64,000 nt of DNA from Nitrospira sp. GTDB lineage: Bacteria; Nitrospirota; Nitrospiria; Nitrospirales; Nitrospiraceae. Where the stretch lies: NCBI GenBank assembly GCA_005116955.1, contig SWDI01000001.1, forward strand, positions 1-64,000, in the 5' to 3' direction. Every line of letters starts with the position of its first letter. Position 1 is the stretch's first letter. The translations under genes and the position numbers were made by a program. The notes beneath the pieces are model-generated. The model saw only the letters and a program-made list of their open reading frames with translations, searched no databases and was not told where the DNA came from. Below, piece after piece: positions 15,561 to 25,275 of this stretch.

Positions 15561-15878
15561 TCATTTGCACTCAAACTGAATCCCCCAGCGCCGCTCCTCT
15601 ACGAGTTCTTGCGCCCCATCAAGGGGACTCACGACTCGAGTGCGCCCCTTGGCTTCTCCCTCGCGAACGATGCTATAGGAACTACCGCCGCATTTCTCTT
15701 TCATGAGGTCGAGGGCCTCCTGGCGGAATGAAGAGAGCATCGGCCCCTGCCCTTCTTTGAACGGATAGATGACAACTCCGCCCGTGTCGTGTTGCTGAAC
15801 GATCTTTGCACCATCGGCACAGCCTCCAACAGCTAGGCACGCCACTACCAGAATGGTTGTTAGCCAAGATGTGATCAT
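15561..15878 (-). CDS. Small lipoprotein, function unknown
   Basis: A 105-residue protein with a lipoprotein signal (VVACLAVGGCADG; lipid-modified Cys near residue 17). The mature part (GGVVIYPFKEGQGPMLSSFR, MKEKCGGSSYSIVREGEA, WGIQFECK) contains two further Cys that could form a disulfide. Its start overlaps the stop of the preceding glycosidase-like gene by one base (TAATG), so they are translationally coupled. The pattern resembles small outer-membrane-linked lipoproteins, but I cannot name a family. Confidence 0.7.
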   Translation of the reverse strand: MITSWLTTILVVACLAVGGCADGAKIVQQHDTGGVVIYPFKEGQGPMLSSFRQEALDLMKEKCGGSSYSIVREGEAKGRTRVVSPLDGAQELVEERRWGIQFECK

Positions 15879-16726
15879 TACCTGGGACTCGCCCCAATCA
15901 CGGTAGGCAAGGGGATATGACTGCCCGTGCTTCCCCCGAACAAACTCTTCCAGGAAGCATGTTCTGGCACCGGGAAGTCTTTTTCCCACAATGATCCTAA
16001 AATTCGGACGTCTGAGGACGACCCTCCATCCATTGCCATCGCTTGACGCACAGCGGGAAGCGTATCTTTGAAACACTGAGCGATATCGTATAAGCGAACG
16101 GCTCCAAGGCTCTTCAAAAGAAGAATGTGTCCGGCTTCCGTTTCCGCGACAATCGTCTGATAGGCATGCTTCCCACCCTCGCGGACACGGATCTTGCCGG
16201 TCAGATCCAGTAGCATTAACGCCTGTGCTACTTCACGGTAGCCCGGTTGTCCTTCGTCGAAACGCTCTGCGGTCAGATCAAGAATCCGCGCCTTCTTCAA
16301 CCCCAAGGCGAACGGTTCTGCGACAAACAATCCCTGCCATGAAGTGTGGCGCCGGCTTCCCAACGGGCGCCCGTCCTTATAGAGAAGACCGAGATACGCA
16401 AAGTTTTCCCGGAACAACCCGGCATTGAATAGCACATGATGGCCCGTTCGTTTCTGCCATTCGTCGATCCTGGGCGGCTCTGAAAGCGCTTCTTGGGCGT
16501 AATGATGAACGGAGAACTTTGTACGTTCCGGATCCATATCGACAACCAGCATGGTCGGCACGGTAGGACACACATCGCCTGGCTTCCACACCGACACCAT
16601 GAGACCGTCAGATAGGCGCTCCCACGAAATATCTTGGGCTGGACACAAGCTAGGCAATAGAACGACGCTCAGTAAGAGGATGCGCGTGGCATGCTTGGCT
16701 CCTTTACACCACCAGGGTCTGCTCAT
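15878..16726 (-). CDS. Exported phosphodiester glycosidase-like (NAGPA domain) protein
   Basis: A 282-residue protein with an N-terminal signal peptide (ILLLSVVLLPSLCPAQ). The rest matches the phosphodiester glycosidase/NAGPA domain seen in bacterial exopolysaccharide-related proteins: an internal FNAGLFRENFAYLGL (N-A-G-F/L-type element) and the C-terminal MDGGSSSDVRILG (D-G-G-x-S) motif. Likely periplasmic or cell-surface. I placed the start at 16726, with AGGGG ahead; an upstream in-frame ATG would add 18 residues before the signal peptide. It is coupled with the lipoprotein at 15561. Confidence 0.75.
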   Translation of the reverse strand: MSRPWWCKGAKHATRILLLSVVLLPSLCPAQDISWERLSDGLMVSVWKPGDVCPTVPTMLVVDMDPERTKFSVHHYAQEALSEPPRIDEWQKRTGHHVLFNAGLFRENFAYLGLLYKDGRPLGSRRHTSWQGLFVAEPFALGLKKARILDLTAERFDEGQPGYREVAQALMLLDLTGKIRVREGGKHAYQTIVAETEAGHILLLKSLGAVRLYDIAQCFKDTLPAVRQAMAMDGGSSSDVRILGSLWEKDFPVPEHASWKSLFGGSTGSHIPLPTVIGASPR

Positions 16727-16782
16727 GACGGCCCCTACGGACATCCAGTTGGAGCGAGCAGGCAGGTCACAACAGCTCATAG

Positions 16783-18414
16783 TCAGGAACGAGTGACGCT
16801 CCGTAACTGTTCACCCGCCTCCGGTTGGTGATCGCCCCTTGTCCTCGTTGTCAGCTTCAGATCCAACAACTCACGTACGGAACTTGCCAATGCTTCTGGT
16901 GTAAACGGCTTCTGCAGAAAGGCACTCGCCGGGTCGCCGGCCCCGATACCGATATCATCTGTATACCCAGAGATGAAGAGAAGCTTCAATTCCGGTTTAA
17001 TCACGCGAAGATGCTTCGCCAGTTCAGTCCCATTCATGCCCGGCATCACGATATCCGTAAGCAATAGTTTGAGCTTCCCAATATGCGGCGTGGCCACCAG
17101 ACAAGCCTCTATACCGTTTCTTGCTTCGACGATGCGATAGCCGAGCTTACGAAGCTCATCTCGAATGAGCACACGAACCTCCTCCTCATCCTCAACAAGG
17201 AGAATGGTTTCATGGCCCTCGAGCGACTGCACCTGTACGTTCTCGTCTGCTGGCGCTTCAATCTCGCTGATCGCACGCGGGAGGTAGACATCAAAACGCG
17301 TCCCCTCTCCTAACTCGCTGATCACATCCAATCCTCCGCCACTCTCGGTCACGATACCCAACACGGTCGATAGCCCAAGTCCTGTTCCTTTTCCTTCCTC
17401 CTTGGTCGTAAAAAACGGCTTGAAGATCTGCGCCTGTACCTCAGGAGACATTCCACAGCCTGTGTCGGACACTGATATCTTCACATACTCTCCTTGCACA
17501 ATCGGATTGACCTGATACTTCGGCGCGTGGTCGAGATCGACCGATGTAATCTCAATCATCAGCTTGCCGCCGGTCGGCATCGCATCTCGTGCGTTGACGA
17601 CCAGATTCATCAGAATCTGCTCGACGAAAATAGGGTCAGCCTTGATTCGGAGATCGTCTACACTCAGCCTCAACGTCAGTTGAATATCCGCTCCTATCAA
17701 TCTCCGAAGCATGCTCTCACAGTTACTGAGGATGGTGTTCAAGCTCAGAACTTTCGATCCGGAAAGTTGCTTTCTGCTGAAAGTGAGCAACTGCCGGATG
17801 AGCACCCTCGCGCGCTCACCCGCCTTTTGCATTTCTTCCACTCTATTTCTCAGCGGGTGATCCGAATCCATTTCACTGAGCAGCACCTGACTCTGTCCCA
17901 TGATAACCATCAGTAAGTTATTGAAATCGTGCGCCAGACCTCCCGCCAAACGGCCGACGGCTTCGAGTTTCTGGAGCTGCCGAAGTTGCATTTCGCTCTG
18001 TCGCAGCGCATCCTCTGCTTGCGTTCGTGCCGCTCGTGCTTCTCGCTCACGCAGGACACGGCGCACCGATGGGACCAGTCGACCTAATCCTTCTTTGGAA
18101 ATGCAATCCGTCGCACCACGATGCATGTGCTCAATACAACGCGTTTCAGCATCTGCTGCCGAGACGAAGATAAACGGCACGTCAGGAGCTACCTGCTGAG
18201 CCACCGCTAGAGCGCCTCCCTCATCAAACCCATGAAGAGAGAACGCAGCCAAGATGAGGTCTACCTGGCCATCGTTTAGAGCGAAAGTAAAGGCGCGGTG
18301 AGTGTCTACCCGTCGCATCGCACACGACAGCCCTCCCTCAACCAATAGGGCCTCAATACGATCGCCATCCTGTGGGTTCGCCTCTAGATGCAAGACTCTC
18401 AGGGCAGTCGTCAT
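16783..18414 (-). CDS. Hybrid sensor histidine kinase with degenerate N-terminal receiver
   Basis: About 543 residues, no membrane span, so cytosolic. Order: receiver-like domain (1-120), coiled coil (about 125-150), HisKA with phospho-acceptor His in GGLAHDFNNLL (near 160), HATPase with N-box MNLVVNARDAMP, SDTGCGM and KGTGLGLS, and a C-terminal receiver with MDIVMPG-type site LLLTDIVMPGMNG. The first receiver reads LILAAFSLHGF where an acceptor Asp is expected (LAD), and LEANP replaces the acidic-pair LEDNP, so it cannot be phosphorylated normally. Start chosen at 18414 (MTTALRVLHLE), 8 bases after the response-regulator stop; starts further upstream, overlapping that gene, are possible. Confidence 0.85.
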   Translation of the reverse strand: MTTALRVLHLEANPQDGDRIEALLVEGGLSCAMRRVDTHRAFTFALNDGQVDLILAAFSLHGFDEGGALAVAQQVAPDVPFIFVSAADAETRCIEHMHRGATDCISKEGLGRLVPSVRRVLREREARAARTQAEDALRQSEMQLRQLQKLEAVGRLAGGLAHDFNNLLMVIMGQSQVLLSEMDSDHPLRNRVEEMQKAGERARVLIRQLLTFSRKQLSGSKVLSLNTILSNCESMLRRLIGADIQLTLRLSVDDLRIKADPIFVEQILMNLVVNARDAMPTGGKLMIEITSVDLDHAPKYQVNPIVQGEYVKISVSDTGCGMSPEVQAQIFKPFFTTKEEGKGTGLGLSTVLGIVTESGGGLDVISELGEGTRFDVYLPRAISEIEAPADENVQVQSLEGHETILLVEDEEEVRVLIRDELRKLGYRIVEARNGIEACLVATPHIGKLKLLLTDIVMPGMNGTELAKHLRVIKPELKLLFISGYTDDIGIGAGDPASAFLQKPFTPEALASSVRELLDLKLTTRTRGDHQPEAGEQLRSVTRS

Positions 18415-18421
18415 GGCAAGA

Positions 18422-18877
18422 TCAGTGGGTGGAACGGCAATTTTCAGGAGGGGGTTCATTGATGACACCCCAGAATGTTCCTAGCTCTTTGACCGCGGAC
18501 AAGAACTTGTGAAACTCCACAGGTTTGACGACGTAGGCGTTGGCCCCCAAGGCATAGCTCTCGGCCAGGTCACGTTCTTCTCGCGACGATGTGAGCATCA
18601 CGACAGGAATCGGACGAAGATTAACGTCCGTCTTGATGGTACGCAAGACCTCCAGGCCATTCACTTTGGGCATTTTGAGATCAAGGAACACAACAGCTGG
18701 ATTCCCTTTCAGCCGTGACTTGAATTGTCCGCGACAATACAAGTAGTCCAACACTTCAGCGCCGTCATGGCACAGCACGACTTTGTCGGAGATATGCTCT
18801 GCCTCCATGGCAGCCAAGGCCAGCTCGGCGTCTCTCGGGTTATCCTCGGCGAGTAGAATCGGTTTGACCGCAGTCAT
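18422..18877 (-). CDS. Single-domain response regulator (CheY/Rcp1-like)
   Basis: A 151-residue receiver with no output domain. The acidic pocket is in LLAEDNPRDAE, the acceptor Asp in AVVFLDLKMPKVNG, the switch Thr/Ser in VVMLTSSREERD, and the Lys in YVVKPVEF. The longer loop GQFKSRLKGNP is typical of the Rcp1 type that pairs with phytochrome-like kinases. It overlaps the upstream CHASE3 kinase gene by four bases, so it is the likely phosphorylation partner of that kinase, with the hybrid kinase downstream as a third component. Confidence 0.9.
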   Translation of the reverse strand: MTAVKPILLAEDNPRDAELALAAMEAEHISDKVVLCHDGAEVLDYLYCRGQFKSRLKGNPAVVFLDLKMPKVNGLEVLRTIKTDVNLRPIPVVMLTSSREERDLAESYALGANAYVVKPVEFHKFLSAVKELGTFWGVINEPPPENCRSTH

Positions 18878-20364
18878 GAGTCACGCCTCCTTGTCGGAAG
18901 CAGGACGTAGAACGTCGCTCCCTTGTCCGGCACACCTTCAGCCCAGGTCCGTCCCCCATGGCGATGAATAATCCGACGAACGTTGGCGAGCCCAATACCG
19001 GTTCCTTCAAACTCATCGACTCGGTGCAGTCTCTGAAATACTCCAAACAGTTTAGGGGCGTACTGCATGTCGAATCCCACACCATTGTCGCGGACGAAAA
19101 GAACGATCTCGGTCGAGCTGGGGTGCTCCACACCAATCTCAATCGTCGCAATCGGCCTGGTGCTCGTAAACTTCACGGCATTTGCGATCAAGTTCATAAA
19201 GACCTGTCGGAGCATGGCCGGATCGCCCTGTACTTCAGGCAATGCCGCGATTGTCCATGATATCTCTCGTCCTTGCAAGTCCAAGCGGAGATCGGAAAGG
19301 ATGTTCTTGATCAACTGATCCAGGTTAACGGTGGTATGAAGCATTTCTTGCCGACCCATACGAGAGAACACCAACAAGTCATCGATCAGCTGTCCCATCT
19401 GTTTGGCAGAGTCGGAGATCGTCTGCAAATAACGAGCAGCCTTGTCGTTCAGAGACTGCTCGACCGCTTTCCGCAAGAGCGCGGCATAGCCGTCAATATG
19501 TCGCAGCGGAGCTCGGAGGTCGTGGGAAACGGAATAGCTGAATGCTTCTAGTTCTTTATTTGCAGACTCCAAGAGCTCCCCTCGGCGTTGTAGCTCCCCG
19601 GCAACACGTCGCCGTTCCGTAATGTCATGACGAATGAGGTAGTATACCCATGCCAGCAGAACCAGCTGCAGCAATGCACCGATGCCCAGGAGTACGATGG
19701 TAGTTTTGGTCCCGGCGGATGATTCCACGACACGCCGACTTACTGCCTGTCGTTCATGCAAATCCATTTCCCCAATAATTTTATGAATCACGCCAAGCTC
19801 ACGTTTTCCGGCCCCTTCAAAGGCCATTTTCTTGACGGCTCGGAAGCCGCCCTCCTGAAACTTGGCTATAGCTTTTGATTCGGCATTCAGTTGCCGGTCC
19901 ATCATCCGATCGAGAAGTCCGGCCCGTTGTTGATGCTCTGGTGATTCACGGATGAGGTCATTAAGAGACTCGTTGAATGTCGGCTTCTGCTTCACAACCT
20001 GCTTGTACGCTTCCAGATACGACGCCTCTCCAGTCACCAGATAACGACGATGTGTATCTTCTGCTTCACTCATCGCCACATCGATATTGTTCAGGAGCTG
20101 GATGAGCTCCTGACTGCGGCCATCCAATCCCCTGTTCGCAAGTAGAATCTTCATATGGCTATAGGATACTACGCTCACGATAAGAATCCCCACGAACACC
20201 AGGCTAAAACCAGCTAGCACCCGTTGCTCAATGGTCAGTCGGTAAAACCACGCGATGGGAGCACGGTACAAACTGGATGAGCTGGCATGAACGGAGGATG
20301 AAGGTACGGGTTCCTCAGTCGCTAAGGAAGGAGCCTGTGAATGATGGTTGGAGGCTGATTCCAT
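18874..20364 (-). CDS. CHASE3-domain membrane sensor histidine kinase
   Basis: A 496-residue kinase. Two membrane helices (about 40-62 and 215-238) enclose a CHASE3-type periplasmic helical sensor (DGRSQELIQLLNNIDVAMSE, RYLVTGEASYLEAYK). The cytosolic part has a linker coiled coil, HisKA with FSYSVSHDLRAPLRHIDGY, N-box MNLIANAVKFTS, G-boxes VRDNGVGFD and FEGTGIGLANV: all catalytic elements present. The signal is unknown. It starts a three-gene unit (kinase, single-domain regulator, hybrid kinase) with ATGA overlaps. An isolated TACAAT about 80 bases upstream could be a -10 box. Confidence 0.9.
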   Translation of the reverse strand: MESASNHHSQAPSLATEEPVPSSSVHASSSSLYRAPIAWFYRLTIEQRVLAGFSLVFVGILIVSVVSYSHMKILLANRGLDGRSQELIQLLNNIDVAMSEAEDTHRRYLVTGEASYLEAYKQVVKQKPTFNESLNDLIRESPEHQQRAGLLDRMMDRQLNAESKAIAKFQEGGFRAVKKMAFEGAGKRELGVIHKIIGEMDLHERQAVSRRVVESSAGTKTTIVLLGIGALLQLVLLAWVYYLIRHDITERRRVAGELQRRGELLESANKELEAFSYSVSHDLRAPLRHIDGYAALLRKAVEQSLNDKAARYLQTISDSAKQMGQLIDDLLVFSRMGRQEMLHTTVNLDQLIKNILSDLRLDLQGREISWTIAALPEVQGDPAMLRQVFMNLIANAVKFTSTRPIATIEIGVEHPSSTEIVLFVRDNGVGFDMQYAPKLFGVFQRLHRVDEFEGTGIGLANVRRIIHRHGGRTWAEGVPDKGATFYVLLPTRRRDS

Positions 20365-20474
20365 CGATCAGGATGACTTGCATCACGAGACTTCGGCGAT
20401 GGTACAGAAGCCAGACAGTGAACGCGTCTCTCACTGGTAATTGTAGCAGAACTCTTGTAAGGCGGAAGCAGAAA

Positions 20475-21971
20475 CTACCCACCCAGCGAAGCGCCAGGAG
20501 GAATGATCGTCACCGAAGGACCGACAAAATTGGCGAACATGAGAGTCGCGGAGACGACCCAGTCCGTGAAGGGTTGCGGGTAAATGCCGATCACCAACGT
20601 TCCGGCTAACCCCACATAGATCACCGTCTTCATCGGACCAGAAATCGCGATCGGAGAAGGATCGATCGGCTCATTGATATACATCTGTTTTACGACGATC
20701 AGGTAATAGTACATCGAGATAACGATATTGATTAAACCGACCACGATCAACGTATAGAGACCTTCTTTGATGGCTGCCACAAAAATGTAGAGCTTGCCGA
20801 TAAACCCGGCGAGAGGTGGCACCCCGGCGAGAGACAGGAGAAATAGCAACATCGCAAACGCCAGAAACGGCGATCGTCTACTGAGGCCTCGGTAATCCTC
20901 AATCTCATCTGTTCCAATAGCCTGGCTCACCGCGATCACGACGGCGAAGGCCCCGATATTCGCAAACAGGTAGGCGAGAAGATAAAACAAAATGGCATCG
21001 TTTCCCATTTTGGTGCCTGCTGCAAGGCCGATCAATACATTCCCGACTTGGGCAATACCCGAATACGCCAGCAGTCGCTTAATGTTGCGTTGCGCAATTG
21101 CCACAATATTGGCATAGGTCATCGAGAGGATGGACACAGCCACTAAGAGAACCACCCATATCGGCTTAAATGTTCCCAAGGCGACCAGGAAAATGCGGAG
21201 CAAGATCGCAAAGGCTGCGGCCTTTGGAGCAATCGACAAAAATGTTGTTACAGGAGTCGGAGCTCCATGGTAGGTATCGGGAATCCACGAGTGGAATGGA
21301 ACGGCACCGACCTTAAATCCCAGGGCAGCAAAGATCAACAGAAACCCAATGATCAAGCCTGGCGTTGGCTGGGCGGATGCCATGTCCGAAAACACAAGCT
21401 TGCCGGTTTCACCATAGACCAGGCTGATCCCGTAGGCAAGCAAGCCGGCGGCAAGGACGCCTAGGATAAAAAACTTGAGCCCTCCTTCGTTCGAAGCCAA
21501 ATCATCACGTAGATACGAGACCAGAACATAGAACCCAAGTGTTGCAAACTCCAGGCTGACAAAGACGGACAGCAGATCATTGGCGGACACCATGAACATC
21601 ATGCCTAGTGCCGACATGACGACGAGGCAATAATATTCCCCCCGAAAAAGCGTGAAGCGATTGACGTACTCGATCGACACCAGGATGACGAGTATCGTGG
21701 CTCCGAGGATAACAATTTTAAAAAAGATCGCCATGCGATCCAGCACGAACATGTTGCCGAAAAGCGTGCCGGAAACATGATTCATGTCAAACCACGCCAA
21801 ACAGCCAAGCGTCACGACAAGACCTGCGACACTGAGATAGGCCAGTCGCTCTTTAGGTACACGCGGAAAGGAAAAATCAACGATGAGGACGACACAGAGC
21901 CAGAAGGTTAAAAAGATCTCCGGCAATAGCGGCAGAAGATCGGAGAAGGCCAAATTCAGCGAGAACGTCAT
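20475..21971 (-). CDS. nuoN: NADH-quinone oxidoreductase subunit N
   Basis: A 498-residue, 14-helix antiporter-like membrane subunit of complex I. VGAVPFHSWIPDTYHGAPTP is the family signature with the conserved Lys/His region, and LLAYSGIAQVGNVLIGL follows in the second half. It is the last gene of the cluster, overlapping the preceding nuoM by four bases (ATGA), and a 110-base gap separates it from the CHASE3 kinase. NuoN is one of the proton-translocating modules. Length and start are normal. Confidence 0.95.
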   Translation of the reverse strand: MTFSLNLAFSDLLPLLPEIFLTFWLCVVLIVDFSFPRVPKERLAYLSVAGLVVTLGCLAWFDMNHVSGTLFGNMFVLDRMAIFFKIVILGATILVILVSIEYVNRFTLFRGEYYCLVVMSALGMMFMVSANDLLSVFVSLEFATLGFYVLVSYLRDDLASNEGGLKFFILGVLAAGLLAYGISLVYGETGKLVFSDMASAQPTPGLIIGFLLIFAALGFKVGAVPFHSWIPDTYHGAPTPVTTFLSIAPKAAAFAILLRIFLVALGTFKPIWVVLLVAVSILSMTYANIVAIAQRNIKRLLAYSGIAQVGNVLIGLAAGTKMGNDAILFYLLAYLFANIGAFAVVIAVSQAIGTDEIEDYRGLSRRSPFLAFAMLLFLLSLAGVPPLAGFIGKLYIFVAAIKEGLYTLIVVGLINIVISMYYYLIVVKQMYINEPIDPSPIAISGPMKTVIYVGLAGTLVIGIYPQPFTDWVVSATLMFANFVGPSVTIIPPGASLGG

Positions 21972-23677
21972 TCGCCTTCTCCTCGCGAGACCTGAGACGA
22001 AAGCGGTAGGAGCTTGCTGGCCACGACCGGAACCGTGGAAGTCGTTCCTGGGATTATCACCTCACTCCGGGCCCCTGACCCTTCATGGGTTTGGGCAACT
22101 GGAACCACGCGCGTAATCCTCGCCACTAACGGATCGACTCCGGACCGAACGACATCATACAAACGCATCGGGAAAATTCCGAACCCAATACTGATCGAGA
22201 TCATGATCAACAAAGGGAGACGATCGACCGCGGAGATCGCATCGTGCGCATGACTATATTTTTGGTTCATCGGACCGTAGAAAAGACCTCGCATCATTTT
22301 GAACAGGTAAGCTAAGGTCAACACAATCCCTAGCATGGCCACGATGACTTGGAGGGGGTACTTATCCCAACTTCCGACGATGATCATGATTTCTGCAATA
22401 AAGTTGACCGTGCCAGGCATCCCGATTGATGCCATACAGCCGATGACAAAACACACCGAGATGAACGGCATCTTGTTGGACAGACCACCTAATGACGGGA
22501 TATCCCTCGTATGCGTTTGGTCATAGACCCAGCCGGCCATCGCGAAGAGCATGCCCGTCGCCATCGCATGGGCGAACATATAAATCACGGCCCCACTCAA
22601 GCTGATGTAATTCAACGCTGCCATGCCTAAAAATACATAGCCCATGTGGCTGGAACTGGAATAGCCGATCACGTATTTGGTGTCTTTGGCGTAAAACGCT
22701 ACGAAGCCGCCATACACAATGCTGAACATGCATAGGACCGCGGCGATCGGCATCAGCTCTCTGGTTGTTTCAGGGAGAATTTCGAAGGCCACCCGAATAA
22801 TGGAAAAGTGTCCGAGCTTCATCAAGACACCCGCATGAAGCATGCTGGTTGCGGCTGGCGCAGCCGCATGGCCCACTGGGGACCAGGAGTGTAACGGCCA
22901 GAGCGGAGCGATCGACGCAAACCCGAAGAACACCAATACCCAGATGATCTTGTCCAAAGTCGTACCAAGCACCGGAATATTCATGAGATTAGCCTGTTCA
23001 CGGAGCACCAGAATGTCGAAAGTGTTCAGGCCAGAGAATTTGTAGATGAGTAAGATGCCCATCAGCGCGGCAACGGCAAACGCTGACAAGAAGAGCACCA
23101 GTTTCATCGCCGCATATTCTTTACTGTTCGAGCCAAAGTTGAGGATAAACCCGACTGAGTCACGCAGCTTGAGCCCTTCAGAATCGGTCATCTCCAAATA
23201 CTTCTTCGTGTGGCTACCCCACATCCCCAACAATAAATACATCGGAATGACGGACATCTCGTAGAAGAAATAGAGGAAGAACAGGTCGAGGGACATGAAC
23301 ACGCCGATCGTGGCCGCAGCCAAGATCAGAAGCCAGATGTAAAACTCTTTCGCACGGTCCTTGATATGCCATGACACGAAGATGCCGGCAAACAGCAAAA
23401 TCGATGAGGCCAGCACGAGAGGCGTGCCAATCCCATCCACCCCAAGATGCAGTGAAATACCGAGCTGTTTCGACCATTCATATTTCTGGACGAACTGGAA
23501 TCCACCTTTCACCGGATCATACGCATAAAAGAGATAGAGCGAGGCAAGCAGCGATACAAACGCTGCACCCGCCGCGACGCTTCGGACGAGCAGCGGTTGA
23601 CGATTGGAAATAAAAATCAATGCCAGAGCACCCGCGAACGGCGCAAAGAGGATATAGAGCAGTGCGTATTCTCCCAT
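21968..23677 (-). CDS. nuoM: NADH-quinone oxidoreductase subunit M (distal copy)
   Basis: A 569-residue antiporter-like subunit, longer than the other NuoM here (519). It has LLFAGIFVSWHIKDRAKEFY, the conserved FFYEMSVIPMYLLLGMWG (Glu of the proton channel), and FFGFASIAPLWPLHSWSPVGH in place of the usual FAIKVPLWPFHTWLPDAH, i.e. the broken-helix Lys of FAxKxP appears replaced (FASIAP). A long insert between helices 4 and 5 (residues 160-185) accounts for part of the extra length. Two adjacent NuoM copies define the 2M type of complex I known from Nitrospira. It overlaps nuoN by four bases and follows the other nuoM by eight. Confidence 0.93.
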   Translation of the reverse strand: MGEYALLYILFAPFAGALALIFISNRQPLLVRSVAAGAAFVSLLASLYLFYAYDPVKGGFQFVQKYEWSKQLGISLHLGVDGIGTPLVLASSILLFAGIFVSWHIKDRAKEFYIWLLILAAATIGVFMSLDLFFLYFFYEMSVIPMYLLLGMWGSHTKKYLEMTDSEGLKLRDSVGFILNFGSNSKEYAAMKLVLFLSAFAVAALMGILLIYKFSGLNTFDILVLREQANLMNIPVLGTTLDKIIWVLVFFGFASIAPLWPLHSWSPVGHAAAPAATSMLHAGVLMKLGHFSIIRVAFEILPETTRELMPIAAVLCMFSIVYGGFVAFYAKDTKYVIGYSSSSHMGYVFLGMAALNYISLSGAVIYMFAHAMATGMLFAMAGWVYDQTHTRDIPSLGGLSNKMPFISVCFVIGCMASIGMPGTVNFIAEIMIIVGSWDKYPLQVIVAMLGIVLTLAYLFKMMRGLFYGPMNQKYSHAHDAISAVDRLPLLIMISISIGFGIFPMRLYDVVRSGVDPLVARITRVVPVAQTHEGSGARSEVIIPGTTSTVPVVASKLLPLSSQVSRGEGE

Positions 23678-23685
23678 CTCGTGAC

Positions 23686-25245
23686 CTAATACCCTCTTCC
23701 AGTTCGGTTGTCTTGTAGGGACACCTTCGTCTCCTGTTGGACTCGATCAACGAGTGCTTGGATCGATCCATTCATGATTCGCAGGAACGGTGACGGATAC
23801 AGACCGATCCAAAGAATCATGACGGACAGTGACACTGCAATAATCTTCTCACGCGGTTGCAGGTCGCTCATGGTCCCCTTCACCGCAGCACCCAATGGGC
23901 CGAACATCGACCGTTCGTAGTACCACAGAAAATATGCGGCCCCGAAAATCACCCCCAGAACGGCGATGGCACCGAACCACCATTTAGCCTTGAACGCCCC
24001 CAACAAGATAAGAAACTCGCCGACAAAGCCGTTGGTGCCCGGAAGTCCGATCGACGCGAGCCCGATGATGAGAAAGAAGGTCGCCAACAGAGGCACTTGC
24101 TTTGCCATTCCGCCAAACGCCGACAACTCTGTCGTCTGCTGCCGAGAATAGAGAAACCCGGCAATAAAGAAGAGCCCCGCCGTGCTGAAGCCAAGATTGA
24201 TCATCGTGAGCAAGCTGCCTTGCAGACCTTGGTAATTCAAAGCAAACAACCCGACGACAACAAAGCCAAGATGACTGACGCTGCTGTAGGCCAGCAAGCG
24301 TCGAAAATCAGCTTGGACCAAAGCCATCCACGCGCCATAAAGAATCGCGCAGAGCCCAAGCCCGACCACAACCATGACGACCGTCTCGCTTTTCGACGCA
24401 TCTGGGAGCAGCGGAATGCTGAAGCGGATGAAACCGAACGTGCCCAGTTTCAAACCCGCCAAGACCACAGCCATCCCAATCGGCCCCTCCAACAGCGCAT
24501 CGGGCAGCCATGTGTGAAAGGGAAACACGGGCGCTTTGAACGCAAAGCCCAGGAACATCAGCCAAAAGATGACGAGTTGCTGAGAGACCGGAATCGGCAC
24601 CCGCAGGAGATCAAGCAGGTCAAACGAATAAGTCTGCTCCGTGTGATGCAGCAACGCCCACTGATGATAATTGAGATCCAGTAACGCGATGCCGACCAGC
24701 ATGAAGACACTGCCCAAGAGCGTATACAGGACGAACTTCAGCGCGGCATAGTGACGCTCGGCCCCTCCCCCCCACAGTTTGATCAGGAAGTAGCTGGGAA
24801 TCAGCATCAGCTCCCAGAACACGAAGAACAGAATCAAATCCAATGACACGAACACGCCCATCGTCGTCGTCTCGAGCGCTAACAGGCACATCATGTACAG
24901 CTTGACTTGATGCCGGATCGTATCCCACGAGTACACCACCACCAGAACCGTCAGAAAAGCCGTGAGCCCCACGAACAATACGCTGATTCCATCGACTGCC
25001 AGGTGATAGCTAATGCCTAAGGCCGGAATCCATGGAACACGTTCCGTAAACTGCATGGCAGCCGATTCTGGAACGAAACGCAGCAGGACAAATACAGAAA
25101 GCGCAAGCTCAACCAGAGCAATCGTGAGGGCTGAGGTCCTGACCATGTCCTCTTCGTCGAACAGCCAGAGCACGACCGCACCGGCAACTGGGAGGAAGAG
25201 AATACAGGACAAAATCGGAAATCCGGTTGTGAGTTCTTCGAGCAT
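23686..25245 (-). CDS. nuoM: NADH-quinone oxidoreductase subunit M (proximal copy)
   Basis: A 519-residue antiporter-like subunit with canonical motifs: FFVFWELMLIPSYFLIKLWG with the channel Glu, FLGFAFKAPVFPFHTWLPDA with the broken-helix Lys, and LLAYSSVSHLGFVVVGL. It is clearly the orthodox NuoM, in contrast to the divergent copy that follows by eight bases. Fourteen hydrophobic helices can be counted. Located between nuoL and the second nuoM in the cluster. Confidence 0.95.
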   Translation of the reverse strand: MLEELTTGFPILSCILFLPVAGAVVLWLFDEEDMVRTSALTIALVELALSVFVLLRFVPESAAMQFTERVPWIPALGISYHLAVDGISVLFVGLTAFLTVLVVVYSWDTIRHQVKLYMMCLLALETTTMGVFVSLDLILFFVFWELMLIPSYFLIKLWGGGAERHYAALKFVLYTLLGSVFMLVGIALLDLNYHQWALLHHTEQTYSFDLLDLLRVPIPVSQQLVIFWLMFLGFAFKAPVFPFHTWLPDALLEGPIGMAVVLAGLKLGTFGFIRFSIPLLPDASKSETVVMVVVGLGLCAILYGAWMALVQADFRRLLAYSSVSHLGFVVVGLFALNYQGLQGSLLTMINLGFSTAGLFFIAGFLYSRQQTTELSAFGGMAKQVPLLATFFLIIGLASIGLPGTNGFVGEFLILLGAFKAKWWFGAIAVLGVIFGAAYFLWYYERSMFGPLGAAVKGTMSDLQPREKIIAVSLSVMILWIGLYPSPFLRIMNGSIQALVDRVQQETKVSLQDNRTGRGY

Positions 25246-25275
25246 GAAAGACCGTCTAACTAATCCGGTTAACGC

